Below are positions 37,720-46,850 of a DNA stretch of 64,000 nt, in pieces; positions within the stretch are counted from its first letter, which is position 1; the number at the start of each line of letters is the position of its first letter. This stretch comes from Bacteroidota bacterium (lineage in GTDB: Bacteria > Bacteroidota > Bacteroidia > B-17B0 > Aurantibacillaceae). Below the pieces are notes generated by a model, which saw only the letters and a list, made by a program, of their open reading frames with translations, searched no databases and was not told the origin of the DNA. The translations under genes and the position numbers were made by a program. The stretch covers positions 1 to 64,000 of the forward strand of contig JAJNBG010000022.1 of assembly GCA_021155905.1 (NCBI GenBank), given 5' to 3'.

Positions 37720-39825
37720 TTAAACCCGGATACCAATAATGAGCACGTCATCAACCTGCTCTAGCATCCCCTTCCATGACTCGAAACGATCCGCAAGGAT
37801 CGCAGATTGCTCTTCCATTGGCAGCTGTTTATTTTCTTCCAGGATATCTTTGAGTTGTTTGTATTTAAATTTCTTTCCTTTCTCTCCGCCAAACTGATCA
37901 GCGTAGCCATCCGAAAACAGGTACACCAGGTCGTTTCTGTGTAACTGAATAGTCTTGGAGGTAAAGGTTTGAATCTGCTCTTCCACAAAAGCTCCAACCG
38001 GAAATTTATCTGCACTAATTTGCAGTAGCTCATCATCCTTAATGAGGTAAATCGGATTATTGGCTCCTGCGTAATTCAGCTCTAATGTTTTAGTATTCAA
38101 TACACACAAAGAAATATCCATTCCGTCCTTCACAGAGGACTCCTGGTAAGTCTGATGAAGGGCGACGATCAATTGATTGTTCACATAATTTAAAATGTCT
38201 GCAGGATCGTTCAGGTCTTTTTCCAGAACTGCCTTGTTCAATAAATTATAATTCACGATGGAGATAAGGGCACCCGGTACACCATGCCCCGTACAATCAG
38301 CAGCGGCCACAAACACCAAATCCCCTTTCTGTTCAATCCAGTAAAAATCACCACTTAAAATATCCTTAGGTTTGTAAAAGACAAATGACTGCGGCAACAA
38401 TGACTGCCATTGCTTTTCCGGCGGCAGGATAGCACTTTGAATTCGCTCAGCATAACGGATACTATCTGTAATGTCTTTGTTCTGTTCCTCCACAATATGT
38501 TTTTGGTTCTCTACCGTTTGTTTCTGTTCTTCGATGATCTTGTTCTTTTCTTCCAGAGCAATGTTCACCTTTTGTTTTTGCTTCAATCCCCTGAAAACAA
38601 AAAACACCAGCACACATAAAATAGAGGCGGCAATAATAAAAATGGTTTTGATGAAAGATTCACTCTTGACTTTCAAATTCAATAATTCATTTTCCTGCTG
38701 CTTTTTTTCGGAAGCAAATTTAGTTTGCATTTCCGCGGTGATTTCTGCCTGGTCTTTATTATACAAAGTGTCCTTTAAGCTCCAGCATTCCACACTGTAA
38801 TCCACGGCCTTTTTATAGTCACCCATATCACGGTGCAATAAGGTCAGGTTTTCCAGGCACAATATTTTTTTGGACAGAGAATTTAATTCAATCGCCAGTT
38901 CATGAGCTTTGTCATAATACTCTTTCGCCTTTGGATAATCTTTCTTATCGTAATAGATGGATCCAATATTATTACAGGAAGGAAAACTGCTTTTTTTATC
39001 GCCCATTTCCATATAAATCTGGTATGCTTCCTGAAAATGCTGCAGGGCTCTATTAGTGTCCTGCATGCCATAATAAATGGCGCCCAGGTTATTTAAAGAT
39101 GTGCCCTCGCCTTTTTTATTACCGACTTTCCGTTTTAATTCCAATGAAATTTCAAGGTATTCTATAGCCTTTTTATAATTGCCCTGGTTGGAATAAATAT
39201 TCCCCAGGTTGGTATAACAACTGGCTTCGGAAACGATGTCATTGGTTTCTTTAGCAAGGACCATGGCTTTATTATAAAACTCAATGGCTTGGGGTTCGTT
39301 GCGGGTATCCTCGTATAGTAAACCAAGATTGATGTAGAGTCCGGCCAATCCGTCTTTATAATTATTTTTCTCAAAGATCGTGAGCGCTTCGCTGTAATGT
39401 GTTAACGCGGCATCGAGTTCATCCGTTTTATAAGCGACTTTTCCAAGCCCTTCATAAGCTTCAGCCATCCCGTTGGACTGTTTGTTTTTATCATAATGGG
39501 ATAAGGCTTCAATGAAGTTCGATTTAGCCAGGCTGTATTCTGATAATAAATAATTGATCTCCCCTTCAATGCCAAAAGCATTAGCGATGCCTTCCTCGTA
39601 TTTGGCTTTTTCAGAGAAAGCTTTCGCAGAATTTACCAGCTCCATGGCTTTATCCAAATCCTTGGTGAGGTAATATTTGGAAAGGTTTATCAAGGCATCT
39701 GCTTTTTGTTCATTCGTTACCGCCTGCTGTAATTTTTTATGCAGCGCCAGTGAATCTGCTCTTGAAAAGAGAGAAAGGCCAGCAAAGAGAATACAGCTTA
39801 TAAAAAGTAAACAGCGGTTGAACAT
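37720..39825 (-). CDS. TPR-containing membrane SpoIIE-type phosphatase
   Basis: The 701-residue protein has a signal peptide, about seven TPRs (~30-350, with repeats like AIEFYNKAMVLAKETND and ASCYTNLGNIYSNQGNYKKAIEYLE), a membrane segment (~390-412), a coiled coil (~415-460), the DSIRYAERIQSAILP linker and a SpoIIE/PP2C domain (~470-701) with LSGDFYW, AADCTGHGVPGALIS, FSDGYADQFGG and DDVLIIGI. Periplasmic TPRs probably sense a partner and control the cytoplasmic phosphatase. Its C-terminal half is closely related to the phosphatase at 17890, and its whole layout to the truncated protein at 42348. Confidence 0.92.
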   Translation of the reverse strand: MFNRCLLFISCILFAGLSLFSRADSLALHKKLQQAVTNEQKADALINLSKYYLTKDLDKAMELVNSAKAFSEKAKYEEGIANAFGIEGEINYLLSEYSLAKSNFIEALSHYDKNKQSNGMAEAYEGLGKVAYKTDELDAALTHYSEALTIFEKNNYKDGLAGLYINLGLLYEDTRNEPQAIEFYNKAMVLAKETNDIVSEASCYTNLGNIYSNQGNYKKAIEYLEISLELKRKVGNKKGEGTSLNNLGAIYYGMQDTNRALQHFQEAYQIYMEMGDKKSSFPSCNNIGSIYYDKKDYPKAKEYYDKAHELAIELNSLSKKILCLENLTLLHRDMGDYKKAVDYSVECWSLKDTLYNKDQAEITAEMQTKFASEKKQQENELLNLKVKSESFIKTIFIIAASILCVLVFFVFRGLKQKQKVNIALEEKNKIIEEQKQTVENQKHIVEEQNKDITDSIRYAERIQSAILPPEKQWQSLLPQSFVFYKPKDILSGDFYWIEQKGDLVFVAAADCTGHGVPGALISIVNYNLLNKAVLEKDLNDPADILNYVNNQLIVALHQTYQESSVKDGMDISLCVLNTKTLELNYAGANNPIYLIKDDELLQISADKFPVGAFVEEQIQTFTSKTIQLHRNDLVYLFSDGYADQFGGEKGKKFKYKQLKDILEENKQLPMEEQSAILADRFESWKGMLEQVDDVLIIGIRV

Positions 39826-39873
39826 AAAATATGAAACAAGATAGAAATAATATCTGAGAATGGAAAAATCTAC

Positions 39874-40569
39874 CTAGTTCCTCTTCACTATTACGCTTTC
39901 CACCGGACTCATCAGGCCTACGTTATCATTGCCCATTACATACATGGCTTTGTAGTTCCATTCAGTTAAGCTATTGTCTGATGGCAAAGTGGCCAGATCC
40001 AGGTAATCGAAGATCAGCAAACGGTTCAGGAGTACAAAACCTTTTCCGTCTTTCCGATCCACAAACAGGTCAAGGGCCTCAGCTATTCCTTTACTACATT
40101 TGATGCGCGGATAGCCAGCCTCCATGTATATTTTGAGCCTTGGCTGAAGCGTTGATGTATCTGTTTTGGAGTTGGGGGAAATAATCCCCAGGTCAGCACC
40201 CATGTTGGTGGTGTAATGGATGCTGGCCTTGATACGCTGTACCAGTTTACTGATCCGGTCGAAGATGCCCTCCGGTACCGCAGCCGGCTGGTTGGATAAA
40301 AGGTGAATGACCGGCAACGGGCCAAGGTGTTGCTGACTAGAGGCATGCTTCATCATGCGTTTATAGGATGTAACCTGCATTAAAGATTGTTTCAATTGTT
40401 CATGGAGGTTCATGAGATAGCTAAATGCAGCGGCATCGTTTTGCACGGAACTGACTTCGGCGGCACTCACACCAATCATAGAGGCATATAAAGGCAATTT
40501 CAAAGAAAAATTATGGATCCAGATCATCTTATCGTTATCCGCGTTAGGAATAAAAGTAATCGCTTTCAT
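39874..40569 (-). CDS. Hypothetical Bacteroidota protein
   Basis: I do not recognise a named family in this 231-residue protein. It has no signal peptide. The N-terminal ~110 residues are helical (MIWIHNFSLKLPLYASMIGVSAAEVSSVQNDAAAF), the middle carries VIHLLSNQPAAVPEGIFDRISKLVQRIKAS, and residues ~145-231 look like a small beta-sandwich (PRLKIYMEAGYPRIKCSKG, LTEWNYKAMYVMGND, VGLMSPVESVIVKR), reminiscent of Ig/fibronectin-like ends. Similar proteins are frequent in environmental Bacteroidota, often monocistronic. Proline and leucine content looks normal; no catalytic motif was found. Confidence 0.65.
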   Translation of the reverse strand: MKAITFIPNADNDKMIWIHNFSLKLPLYASMIGVSAAEVSSVQNDAAAFSYLMNLHEQLKQSLMQVTSYKRMMKHASSQQHLGPLPVIHLLSNQPAAVPEGIFDRISKLVQRIKASIHYTTNMGADLGIISPNSKTDTSTLQPRLKIYMEAGYPRIKCSKGIAEALDLFVDRKDGKGFVLLNRLLIFDYLDLATLPSDNSLTEWNYKAMYVMGNDNVGLMSPVESVIVKRN

Positions 40570-41128
40570 GGCTTCAGGTATTTTTATGGTTTTATTATCT
40601 GTTATTCATAACGTACCACAAATCGCCTATATTATTTAAGTACTTGTTAAGAAATGCAAATTAGTGGCCACTGGTTATTAAGTAATTGTTACGGATTTAT
40701 AATTCGCCGTATTAGCCTTTCTACTCATCAGCACCGGATAACGAGTGCTTATTCAGGATATAATTAAAATCAACTCTTGCTGATGAGCATCGGAACAGGA
40801 AATAAAATTAATCATCAACCGATGATGATTAATGAAAAATAGAATCCGGCTGATCGTTTTATTTTCGTGATTACGCATGAATGCTTCTCCCCCAATCATC
40901 ATTCAATTCTGATAAATGAAAAAACAAAGCAGGGTGATTAGTAAGCTATTATGAGAGTGCGCCCATAAGATTTTGGATCGGAAAAATCATTCTTGGAATA
41001 AAACAGACTATTGTCGGCGTTACAAAACAATAGACGTGCAACATCATGTATGCATTTTTACAAGTTTTTGTTTTCAAAAACGCAGTATCTTTAACTATAT
41101 CTTCCATTATAGAAATCAAAAGGTAATT
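40570..41128. other. 559-base gene-free region with candidate hairpins
   Basis: No gene was found here. Three inverted repeats are visible: CTCATCAGCA (40724-40733) / TGCTGATGAG (40778-40787), ATTAATCATC (40807-40816) / GATGATTAAT (40824-40833), and CTATTGT (41008-41014) / ACAATAG (41027-41033). A TATCTTTA box near 41089 may be the -7 element of the OmpA-like gene. An upstream extension of that gene's frame to 40973 lacks any sign of coding. Confidence 0.55.
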
Positions 41129-42259
41129 ATGATCAGAACTATCTTCGCATTATTCATCCTTATCAGTTCATTGGGATTTTCCCAAAAGGCCTTTGTCTAT
41201 TTTAAATTTAACAAACACGATCTGAGCCAAAAAGGAAAAGAAACCATCGACAGTGTTCTTAAAATTTCCAACATTGAAAAAATATACTTACAAGGCCACT
41301 GCGATTCCATTGGAAGTCATAACTATAATGATTTGCTTTCTACCAAACGAGTAAATGAGGTAAGGGCTTATATCCTTTCCAAAAATTTTCCTGAGAGTCT
41401 TATTGAGATCAAATGTTTAGGTAAACGTGTGGCACTCAATAAAAACATGAATGAGCAGGAACGGGCCCTGAACCGCAGAGTTGAAATAGAAATGGTATTG
41501 AAACCCACTGTGGTTGCTAAACCCAAAGACACGGTTAAGACTGTTTCGAAAACACCGGTTGCCAAAAATGAAATTGAAGTAATGATCAATGGGATTATAC
41601 TTAATGAGAAGAAAGAACCATTAATCGCGGAGGTGACCTTAAGTGATAAAAACGGCAATGAACTTAAAACTGTACAAAGTGGCAAGGACGGCAAATACAA
41701 TTTTAAAGCGGTATTGAATAAAAAGGAAGATTACAACTTAACCTTTTACAATGATTCTTCTTTTGTGAGTGCGAAGCAGATCAATGCCTCCAATCCACGC
41801 ATGCCTTATAAAAACCTAAGAACGATTCTTCCAATTCTAAAAGGGGGCACCAACTATGTGTTGGAAAATCTCAATTTTGAAGGTGATACCTCGCAGTTAA
41901 TAGCTGCCTCCCTACCCTCCCTGGAGGCTTTGTATAAAGTGATGAAGAAAAACAAACAGCTGGTCATTCGCATCGAGGGCCATGTGAATTTCCCACATCA
42001 CTGGGGTAATCCAAAAGGTATTAAAGCTAAATCACATCGTTATGTTCCGCCCGGAATGAATTACGAGCAGTTCAATCAGTGGCTGTCAGACGACAGGGCT
42101 AAGGCTGTTTACACATACCTGGTTAAGAAAGGCGTTGATCCTAACCGCATGTCCACCATTGGTTACGGTGCTAGCAAAATGCTATTTCCTAATACCCAAT
42201 CAGAAACAGAAATGGCACTAAACCGCCGCGTGGAAATCAGCGTCATTTCTGTTAAGTAA
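41129..42259 (+). CDS. Double OmpA-domain protein with intervening carboxypeptidase-regulatory-like domain
   Basis: From the ATG at 41129 the product has 376 residues and a signal peptide (SLGFSQK). The first OmpA-like domain covers ~20-125 (VYFKFNKHDLSQKGKETID, GHCDSIGSHNYNDLLSTKRV, EQERALNRRVEIEM), a carboxypeptidase-D-regulatory-like beta domain ~140-215 (INGIILNEKKEPLIAEVTLS, GKDGKYNFKA) and a second OmpA domain ~245-376 (LNFEGDTSQLI, IEGHVNFPHHW, STIGYGASKMLFPNT, MALNRRVEIS). OmpA domains bind peptidoglycan, so it is likely a periplasmic or outer-membrane-associated wall-binding protein. A 65-residue longer reading upstream has no coding support. Confidence 0.88.
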   Translation: MIRTIFALFILISSLGFSQKAFVYFKFNKHDLSQKGKETIDSVLKISNIEKIYLQGHCDSIGSHNYNDLLSTKRVNEVRAYILSKNFPESLIEIKCLGKRVALNKNMNEQERALNRRVEIEMVLKPTVVAKPKDTVKTVSKTPVAKNEIEVMINGIILNEKKEPLIAEVTLSDKNGNELKTVQSGKDGKYNFKAVLNKKEDYNLTFYNDSSFVSAKQINASNPRMPYKNLRTILPILKGGTNYVLENLNFEGDTSQLIAASLPSLEALYKVMKKNKQLVIRIEGHVNFPHHWGNPKGIKAKSHRYVPPGMNYEQFNQWLSDDRAKAVYTYLVKKGVDPNRMSTIGYGASKMLFPNTQSETEMALNRRVEISVISVK

Positions 42260-42347
42260 AAACAAGAATTGCGATTTAAGCGGTTCTTTTCTCACACCTT
42301 GAACTATTTCATTTTGAATATGTGTGCAAAACGTTTAGTTTTACTTT

Positions 42348-43838
42348 ATGTTTCGCTTCTTTGTCATAATATTCTTTTTAATAAGTTTTCATCTAAATGC
42401 ACAGGATCATATCCTGGACTCATTAAAAAAGGCACTAACAACCGCCAAACACGATACTGTCAAAATTGCCATCCTTTCTGAACTCGAAGAAATGTGTGAG
42501 GTAGAAGATATCCCTCTTTATGCTGAAAGCAATATTGTGTTATGCGAAAAAGGATTATCTGCCAGGCCCGTTGGAATACCACAGTCCTTTTACCTTTCAC
42601 ACATGGCAAGAGCTTTAAACAATATTGGTTTTCTTGGCCAGGTTCAAGGCAACAGCGAAAAAGCGTTGATTTATTTCCTGAAAAGCCTGACGATCCTAAA
42701 AAAAATAAATGACAAACAAGGAATTGCAATGGCGTTAAATAATATTGGCTCCGTGTACGATAAGCAGGGAGATGTCTCAAAAGCTCTTGAATATTCACAC
42801 CAGAGCTTAAAAATCAGGGAAGAAATTAAAGACAAAACCGGGGTTGCGCAATCCCTGAACAATATTGGCCAGCTTTATAATTACCAGGGAGATAACGAAA
42901 AAGCCCTCGAATATTATTTAAAGAGCTTAAAAATCCAGGAAGAGATTGATGAACAGATTGGAATGGCTTATTCGCTTAACAACATCGGGATTATTTACAA
43001 TCAACAAAATAATATTCCTAAAGCGCTGGAGTATTATAACCGAAGCCTTACGATCCAGGAAAAGATCAATGATAAAGAAGGAATGACGCAATCCCTGAAC
43101 AATATTGGCAATATTTATATTAACCTCGGAGAATACCAAAAAGGAATCGATCATTTTTTGAAGTGCCTGAAAATCTCCGAAGAGGCAAACCTAAAAGACA
43201 GGCTCTCTTACGTCACTAACAGCCTTGCATCGGCAATGATGCAGAATGGGCAGCTGAAGCAAGCGACAGAATTTGCTAACCGGAGCATGTCAACAGCGAA
43301 AGAACTTGGTTACCCTGAAAACATTAAACGCTCAGCGGCAACATTAAAGGAAATATATAGAAAACAAAACTTGTTCAGGGAAGCTCTTCAGATGTATGAA
43401 CTGGAAATTCAAATGCAAGACAGCATCAACAATGCGGAAACCAAAAAAATTGCCATGCGGAAGCAATTTCAGTACCAGTATGAAAAGCAAGCTGCGGCAG
43501 ACAGCGTAAAACATACAGAAGAGCAGAAGGTAAAAAATGCATTACTGGCTGCCCAGCAATCCCAACTCCGACAGGAAAGGACTCAGCGCTTCGCCTTGTA
43601 TGGAGGATTAGCACTGGTAATTATCTTTGCAGGATTTGTCGTTAGCCGTTATCGTATCAGCCAAAAACAAAAAGCGGTTATCCAGGAACAAAAAGTCCAG
43701 GTCGATCAGGCTTACGAAAAACTTCAGGAAAAAAATAAAGAGGTTACAGATAGCATCAAATACGCCCGGAAAATCCAACAGGCTTTGATTACCCCGGAAA
43801 AATATATTGACCAACAATTGAATCGATTGATTAAGTAA
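42348..43838 (+). CDS. TPR sensor protein that ends where a SpoIIE phosphatase domain would start
   Basis: The 496-residue protein has a signal peptide, about seven TPRs (~85-330; repeats such as AQSLNNIGQLYNYQGDNEKA), a coiled coil, one membrane segment (~415-435) and a second coiled coil. It then has KEVTDSIKYARKIQQAL, equivalent to KDITDSIRYAERIQSAIL of the phosphatase at 37720, and stops 17 residues later, before any PP2C motif. No reading frame after the stop continues the domain. It may be an inactive sensor relic or a regulator lacking its output domain. A palindromic repeat unit begins 9 bases after the stop. Confidence 0.85.
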   Translation: MFRFFVIIFFLISFHLNAQDHILDSLKKALTTAKHDTVKIAILSELEEMCEVEDIPLYAESNIVLCEKGLSARPVGIPQSFYLSHMARALNNIGFLGQVQGNSEKALIYFLKSLTILKKINDKQGIAMALNNIGSVYDKQGDVSKALEYSHQSLKIREEIKDKTGVAQSLNNIGQLYNYQGDNEKALEYYLKSLKIQEEIDEQIGMAYSLNNIGIIYNQQNNIPKALEYYNRSLTIQEKINDKEGMTQSLNNIGNIYINLGEYQKGIDHFLKCLKISEEANLKDRLSYVTNSLASAMMQNGQLKQATEFANRSMSTAKELGYPENIKRSAATLKEIYRKQNLFREALQMYELEIQMQDSINNAETKKIAMRKQFQYQYEKQAAADSVKHTEEQKVKNALLAAQQSQLRQERTQRFALYGGLALVIIFAGFVVSRYRISQKQKAVIQEQKVQVDQAYEKLQEKNKEVTDSIKYARKIQQALITPEKYIDQQLNRLIK

Positions 43839-43846
43839 TTTTTATC

Positions 43847-43872
43847 GGTTCCCGACTTCGCCCGACCTGACA
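43847..43872. repeat. Divergent palindromic repeat unit, copy 5
   Basis: GGTTCCCGACTTCGCCCGAC followed by CTGACA matches the dispersed unit with several substitutions. It lies 9 bases after the stop of the truncated TPR protein. Confidence 0.6.
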
Positions 43873-43893
43873 TCTCTCTCACTATTCATTAGA

Positions 43894-44808
43894 TCATAAA
43901 TCCTTCATCAGGGTTTTGTAAAGCTCGATCATTCCTTCGATGTCTTTCTTATGCACTTTTTCATCAGGCGTGTGAACGAATTGTTCAGCGGCTCCCACGA
44001 AGCACCAGTCCCAAACATTCTCCGCCATTTGTAGTTCTTTCGCATCACTTCCACCCGATCCTTCAACTTCTAACTGATGTGGTAATTTATGTTTTCGTGC
44101 TATCTCAATAATCCGGTTAATATAACTGCGGCGAGGAATTAAACTGTCACGCATACTGATCACTGGGCCTTTAGCAGGAAACACACCGTCAGAAATCCAG
44201 GAAATATCAGAAATTAATGCCTGAGATATATTGTAGTTGTCCACTAAATATTTTTGCAGGTAACACACGCTGCCTCCACCATGCTCTTCCCAGGTACTGA
44301 AGACAATCACACCATCCTTTAGAGTCTCCGCTACTTTCAGCGCGTTAAAACAACCCAAACGGTTATCCATATAACAGCACTGCACATACTCTTTATCTTC
44401 TCTCCAGTTTGGTTTAAAAACCAATTCCGTTCCTGTATCAAAATTTCGTTTGGCTTTGTACTCCAACGTTTCCTTTACAATATCAAGGGTCGCTTCACAT
44501 TTACCTTTACAGTCGCTTCCAACTAATTCATAACCTTTCTCCAACCGCGGCCCTCCGATCTTCACCAGTTGTTTTCCGTAACGTACGGTAAAACCAATAC
44601 TATCAGTATGAGCAAAAATAGCGGTGCGTGGCTTGCCAAATACCAGTATAATATTATCCTGGAATCCTTTCCCATGAATAACCTTAGGTTTATGCTTCCA
44701 GTTCTTTTGTTCTTTCTTGATATAGTCCAGTAAAAATTCTTTCATTCCTACTTCGTTTCCGCTTGGTGAATGAATGGCGCACATTGTTTTTAGTATTGAT
44801 AAATCCAT
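43894..44808 (-). CDS. M42-type (glutamyl) aminopeptidase
   Basis: The 304-residue protein has M42 metal-site residues in order: His67/Asp69 (FAHTDSIGF), Asp148 (CCYMDNRLGCFNALKV), Glu174/Glu175 (STWEEHGGGS, where M42 normally has EExG), Asp201 (SDISW) and His279 (FVHTPDEKVH). SGGSDAKELQ is the family's late loop. M42 enzymes form large tetrahedral complexes and trim peptides in the cytoplasm; no signal peptide is present. It is shorter than typical M42 proteins, but all ligands are in place. It is separated from soxB by a repeat element. Confidence 0.85.
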   Translation of the reverse strand: MDLSILKTMCAIHSPSGNEVGMKEFLLDYIKKEQKNWKHKPKVIHGKGFQDNIILVFGKPRTAIFAHTDSIGFTVRYGKQLVKIGGPRLEKGYELVGSDCKGKCEATLDIVKETLEYKAKRNFDTGTELVFKPNWREDKEYVQCCYMDNRLGCFNALKVAETLKDGVIVFSTWEEHGGGSVCYLQKYLVDNYNISQALISDISWISDGVFPAKGPVISMRDSLIPRRSYINRIIEIARKHKLPHQLEVEGSGGSDAKELQMAENVWDWCFVGAAEQFVHTPDEKVHKKDIEGMIELYKTLMKDL

Positions 44809-44892
44809 TTTAATAGTTATGAATGTTGTTTATGAGTTGAAGTATTAAAAGTAATTAATGTACAGTAAATATCTATAGTATTAATAAAAGAT

Positions 44893-44996
44893 TTTTGGGC
44901 GTGCCAACGCGAAGGAACAGGCGTTGTCCGGCTATCGCTGCAATCTTTTGCCGGAGGCAGGCAAAAGGATTTCCGCTTGCATCCCTCACGCGGGTA
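44893..44996. repeat. Structured intergenic repeat element abutting soxB
   Basis: The stretch starts TTTTGGGCGTGCCAACGC and ends near CATCCCTCACGCGGG. It holds two stems: AACGC / GCGTT (44906-44925) and CTTTTGCC (44945-44952) / GGCAAAAG (44960-44967). It is GC-richer than its surroundings and ends 3 bases before the stop codon of the SoxB-like gene. I recall similar sequence widely scattered in Bacteroidota genomes but cannot confirm it here. Confidence 0.65.
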
Positions 44997-44998
44997 CC

Positions 44999-46786
44999 TT
45001 ATCTGAATTGATAATTCACTCCTCCCAACACCTGGGTCAACAGATCTGCAGGAGCATCAGTTGCAATAGCACGTCCTTCAATTTTTGGTGCAACAGGAGA
45101 AAATTCAGCTAAATAGGCCTCCAATACATCATGTAATAATACATTTTGAGAAACGGGGTTATGGACATTTCTCATGCGGCAAAGCATATTATCGGGGTCA
45201 CCTTCTCTTTCACAGGCCGCCATGGTATATGTTTTTTCGGGATCGAGAAGTTCATTTTTAATGCATACTTCCTTGACACGTTTTCCTTTTTCGTTACCAA
45301 TGGTAAAGGTTACCTGCATACCATTAAAGCGAACGAACCAACCACCAAATCTTTTCTTGGCATCTTTTGAAAACGCATTCTCCAATTCCTGCTCTAACCA
45401 ATTTAATATTTGTTTTCCTTTTACATCTGCCGTTTTAACTTCCGAATTGACCGGTAACATACTCCACAAATAATCACGGGTAATATCAGCCAATCCTGTT
45501 TTTGGATCAGGAACCAATGGCGGACAAAACCTGAAACCATTTGAAACGGCTATATCTGTTTTCATTCTCCACATCACCGCATCCGTAATTAAGTTGTCCA
45601 TCGGCGTTTCAATAATGTAATAACGCAGTAACGGTGTTTTGGTTTGTCCCAATACCTCTTCCAATAGTTTTTTGTAAGGTCTTTTAGCTTTTTCCACCAG
45701 GCCTTTCATTTCAGGATCTTCATGGTATTTTTCCGGATCAACATCCAGTAACTGATAAACTTCTTCTTTGATCTTCCCTTTTTCAATAACGATATCGAGC
45801 TTGCCAATAAAAGAACCAAACGCTCCCGGCTCTGTTACTTTTGAAAATTTACCCTGGATAGGCTCACGAACCCGTTCATGTGTATCGGCACCTAAGATAT
45901 AATCAACACCCTGCGCGCATTCTAAATCAGATAAATGAATCTGTTGGGCAAGGCCCATGTGCGATATCACAAAGACCATGGAGCAGCCTCTTTCTTCCCG
46001 TAAAATTTTCACATATTTTGCCAGACTTTTTTCCGGTTTTGTAAACTGAATACCTTTCGAATAATCCGGCGATTGACGAATTGGTGTTAAAGGATCATTA
46101 TAACCAATAAAACCAATACGTGTACCTCCCAGGTTAAAAATCTGAAATGGGGGAAACAACAGATCATGTTCTTTATCATCCTTATGAAACATATTAGCGC
46201 AAACTTTTGCGGCGCTATAACTGTTCATATCATACATCATCATATCCTTACCATAGGCAACTTCCCAATTGCCTGGCAGTACAAGATCGTAATTTAATTT
46301 ATTGGCCAATGGTACTATGGCAGTACCCTGAGTTAAAGATGCCATCGCGCTTCCCTGGAAACAATCTCCACCATCCACTAATAAAGTATTCAAAGGATTT
46401 TGTTTTCGCAGCTCTGTTACCATTGTCTTCAAGGTGGCAAACCCTCCCCTCTTTTTGAAAACAGGTTTCCCGTTCTCCATGAAAAATTCATCATGAATAT
46501 CTAATTGACCGTGTATATCGGATGTATGTAAAATAGTAAATCGTTGTGCTTTGCCATTAATGATGGCAGGATTCTTTACGATCTCTTTTATCTTTGTTTC
46601 ATTATCATCCTGTAACCAGTATGCCAATGCCGGCCCAAGTCCCAGGCCAACCAAACTCATTCCGGCGTACTTTAAAAAATCGCGACGGTCGCTATCTTTC
46701 CCGGCTTTTGTTTCAATTGCATTTTCAACCGGTTCGTGTTTACAGCTGCAGTTACAGTTAGGATTGGTACAATTCTCGTCGCTCAT
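44999..46786 (-). CDS. soxB: SoxB-like Tat-exported dimetal hydrolase
   Basis: The 595-residue protein has a Cys-rich N-terminus (CTNPNCNCSC) and a twin-arginine signal DRRDFLKYAG (Arg34/Arg35), so it is folded before export to the periplasm. The metallophosphoesterase part has TSDIHG (88-93), DGGDCFQGS (138-146), GNWE (172-175) and ISHMGL; the tryptophan in GNWE, where 5'-nucleotidases have GNHE, is a SoxB hallmark. The C-terminal part (~400-595) is of 5'-nucleotidase type. SoxB hydrolyses cysteine-S-thiosulfonate on the SoxYZ carrier, releasing sulfate. It is the last gene of tsdA-yeeE-yedE-soxB. SoxYZ is not in view, so a nucleotidase-like role stays possible. Confidence 0.78.
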   Translation of the reverse strand: MSDENCTNPNCNCSCKHEPVENAIETKAGKDSDRRDFLKYAGMSLVGLGLGPALAYWLQDDNETKIKEIVKNPAIINGKAQRFTILHTSDIHGQLDIHDEFFMENGKPVFKKRGGFATLKTMVTELRKQNPLNTLLVDGGDCFQGSAMASLTQGTAIVPLANKLNYDLVLPGNWEVAYGKDMMMYDMNSYSAAKVCANMFHKDDKEHDLLFPPFQIFNLGGTRIGFIGYNDPLTPIRQSPDYSKGIQFTKPEKSLAKYVKILREERGCSMVFVISHMGLAQQIHLSDLECAQGVDYILGADTHERVREPIQGKFSKVTEPGAFGSFIGKLDIVIEKGKIKEEVYQLLDVDPEKYHEDPEMKGLVEKAKRPYKKLLEEVLGQTKTPLLRYYIIETPMDNLITDAVMWRMKTDIAVSNGFRFCPPLVPDPKTGLADITRDYLWSMLPVNSEVKTADVKGKQILNWLEQELENAFSKDAKKRFGGWFVRFNGMQVTFTIGNEKGKRVKEVCIKNELLDPEKTYTMAACEREGDPDNMLCRMRNVHNPVSQNVLLHDVLEAYLAEFSPVAPKIEGRAIATDAPADLLTQVLGGVNYQFR

Positions 46787-46850
46787 ATTTTTATTTACAA
46801 TTTATTTATTCAAAAATCTTTTGTTATGTAATCAAAAAACAGTTCAGGGA

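Noticed and set aside
40973-41128. N-terminal extension of the double-OmpA protein
   Set aside because: The extension has unusual residue content and would precede the signal peptide that starts at 41129; no support for its translation.
42269-42481. Short plus-strand frame overlapping the start of the truncated TPR gene
   Set aside because: It overlaps the real gene in another frame and shows no signal or domain.
44924-45112. Plus-strand frame across the soxB-M42 gap
   Set aside because: It covers the repeat element and antisense soxB; its composition follows the repeat, not a protein.
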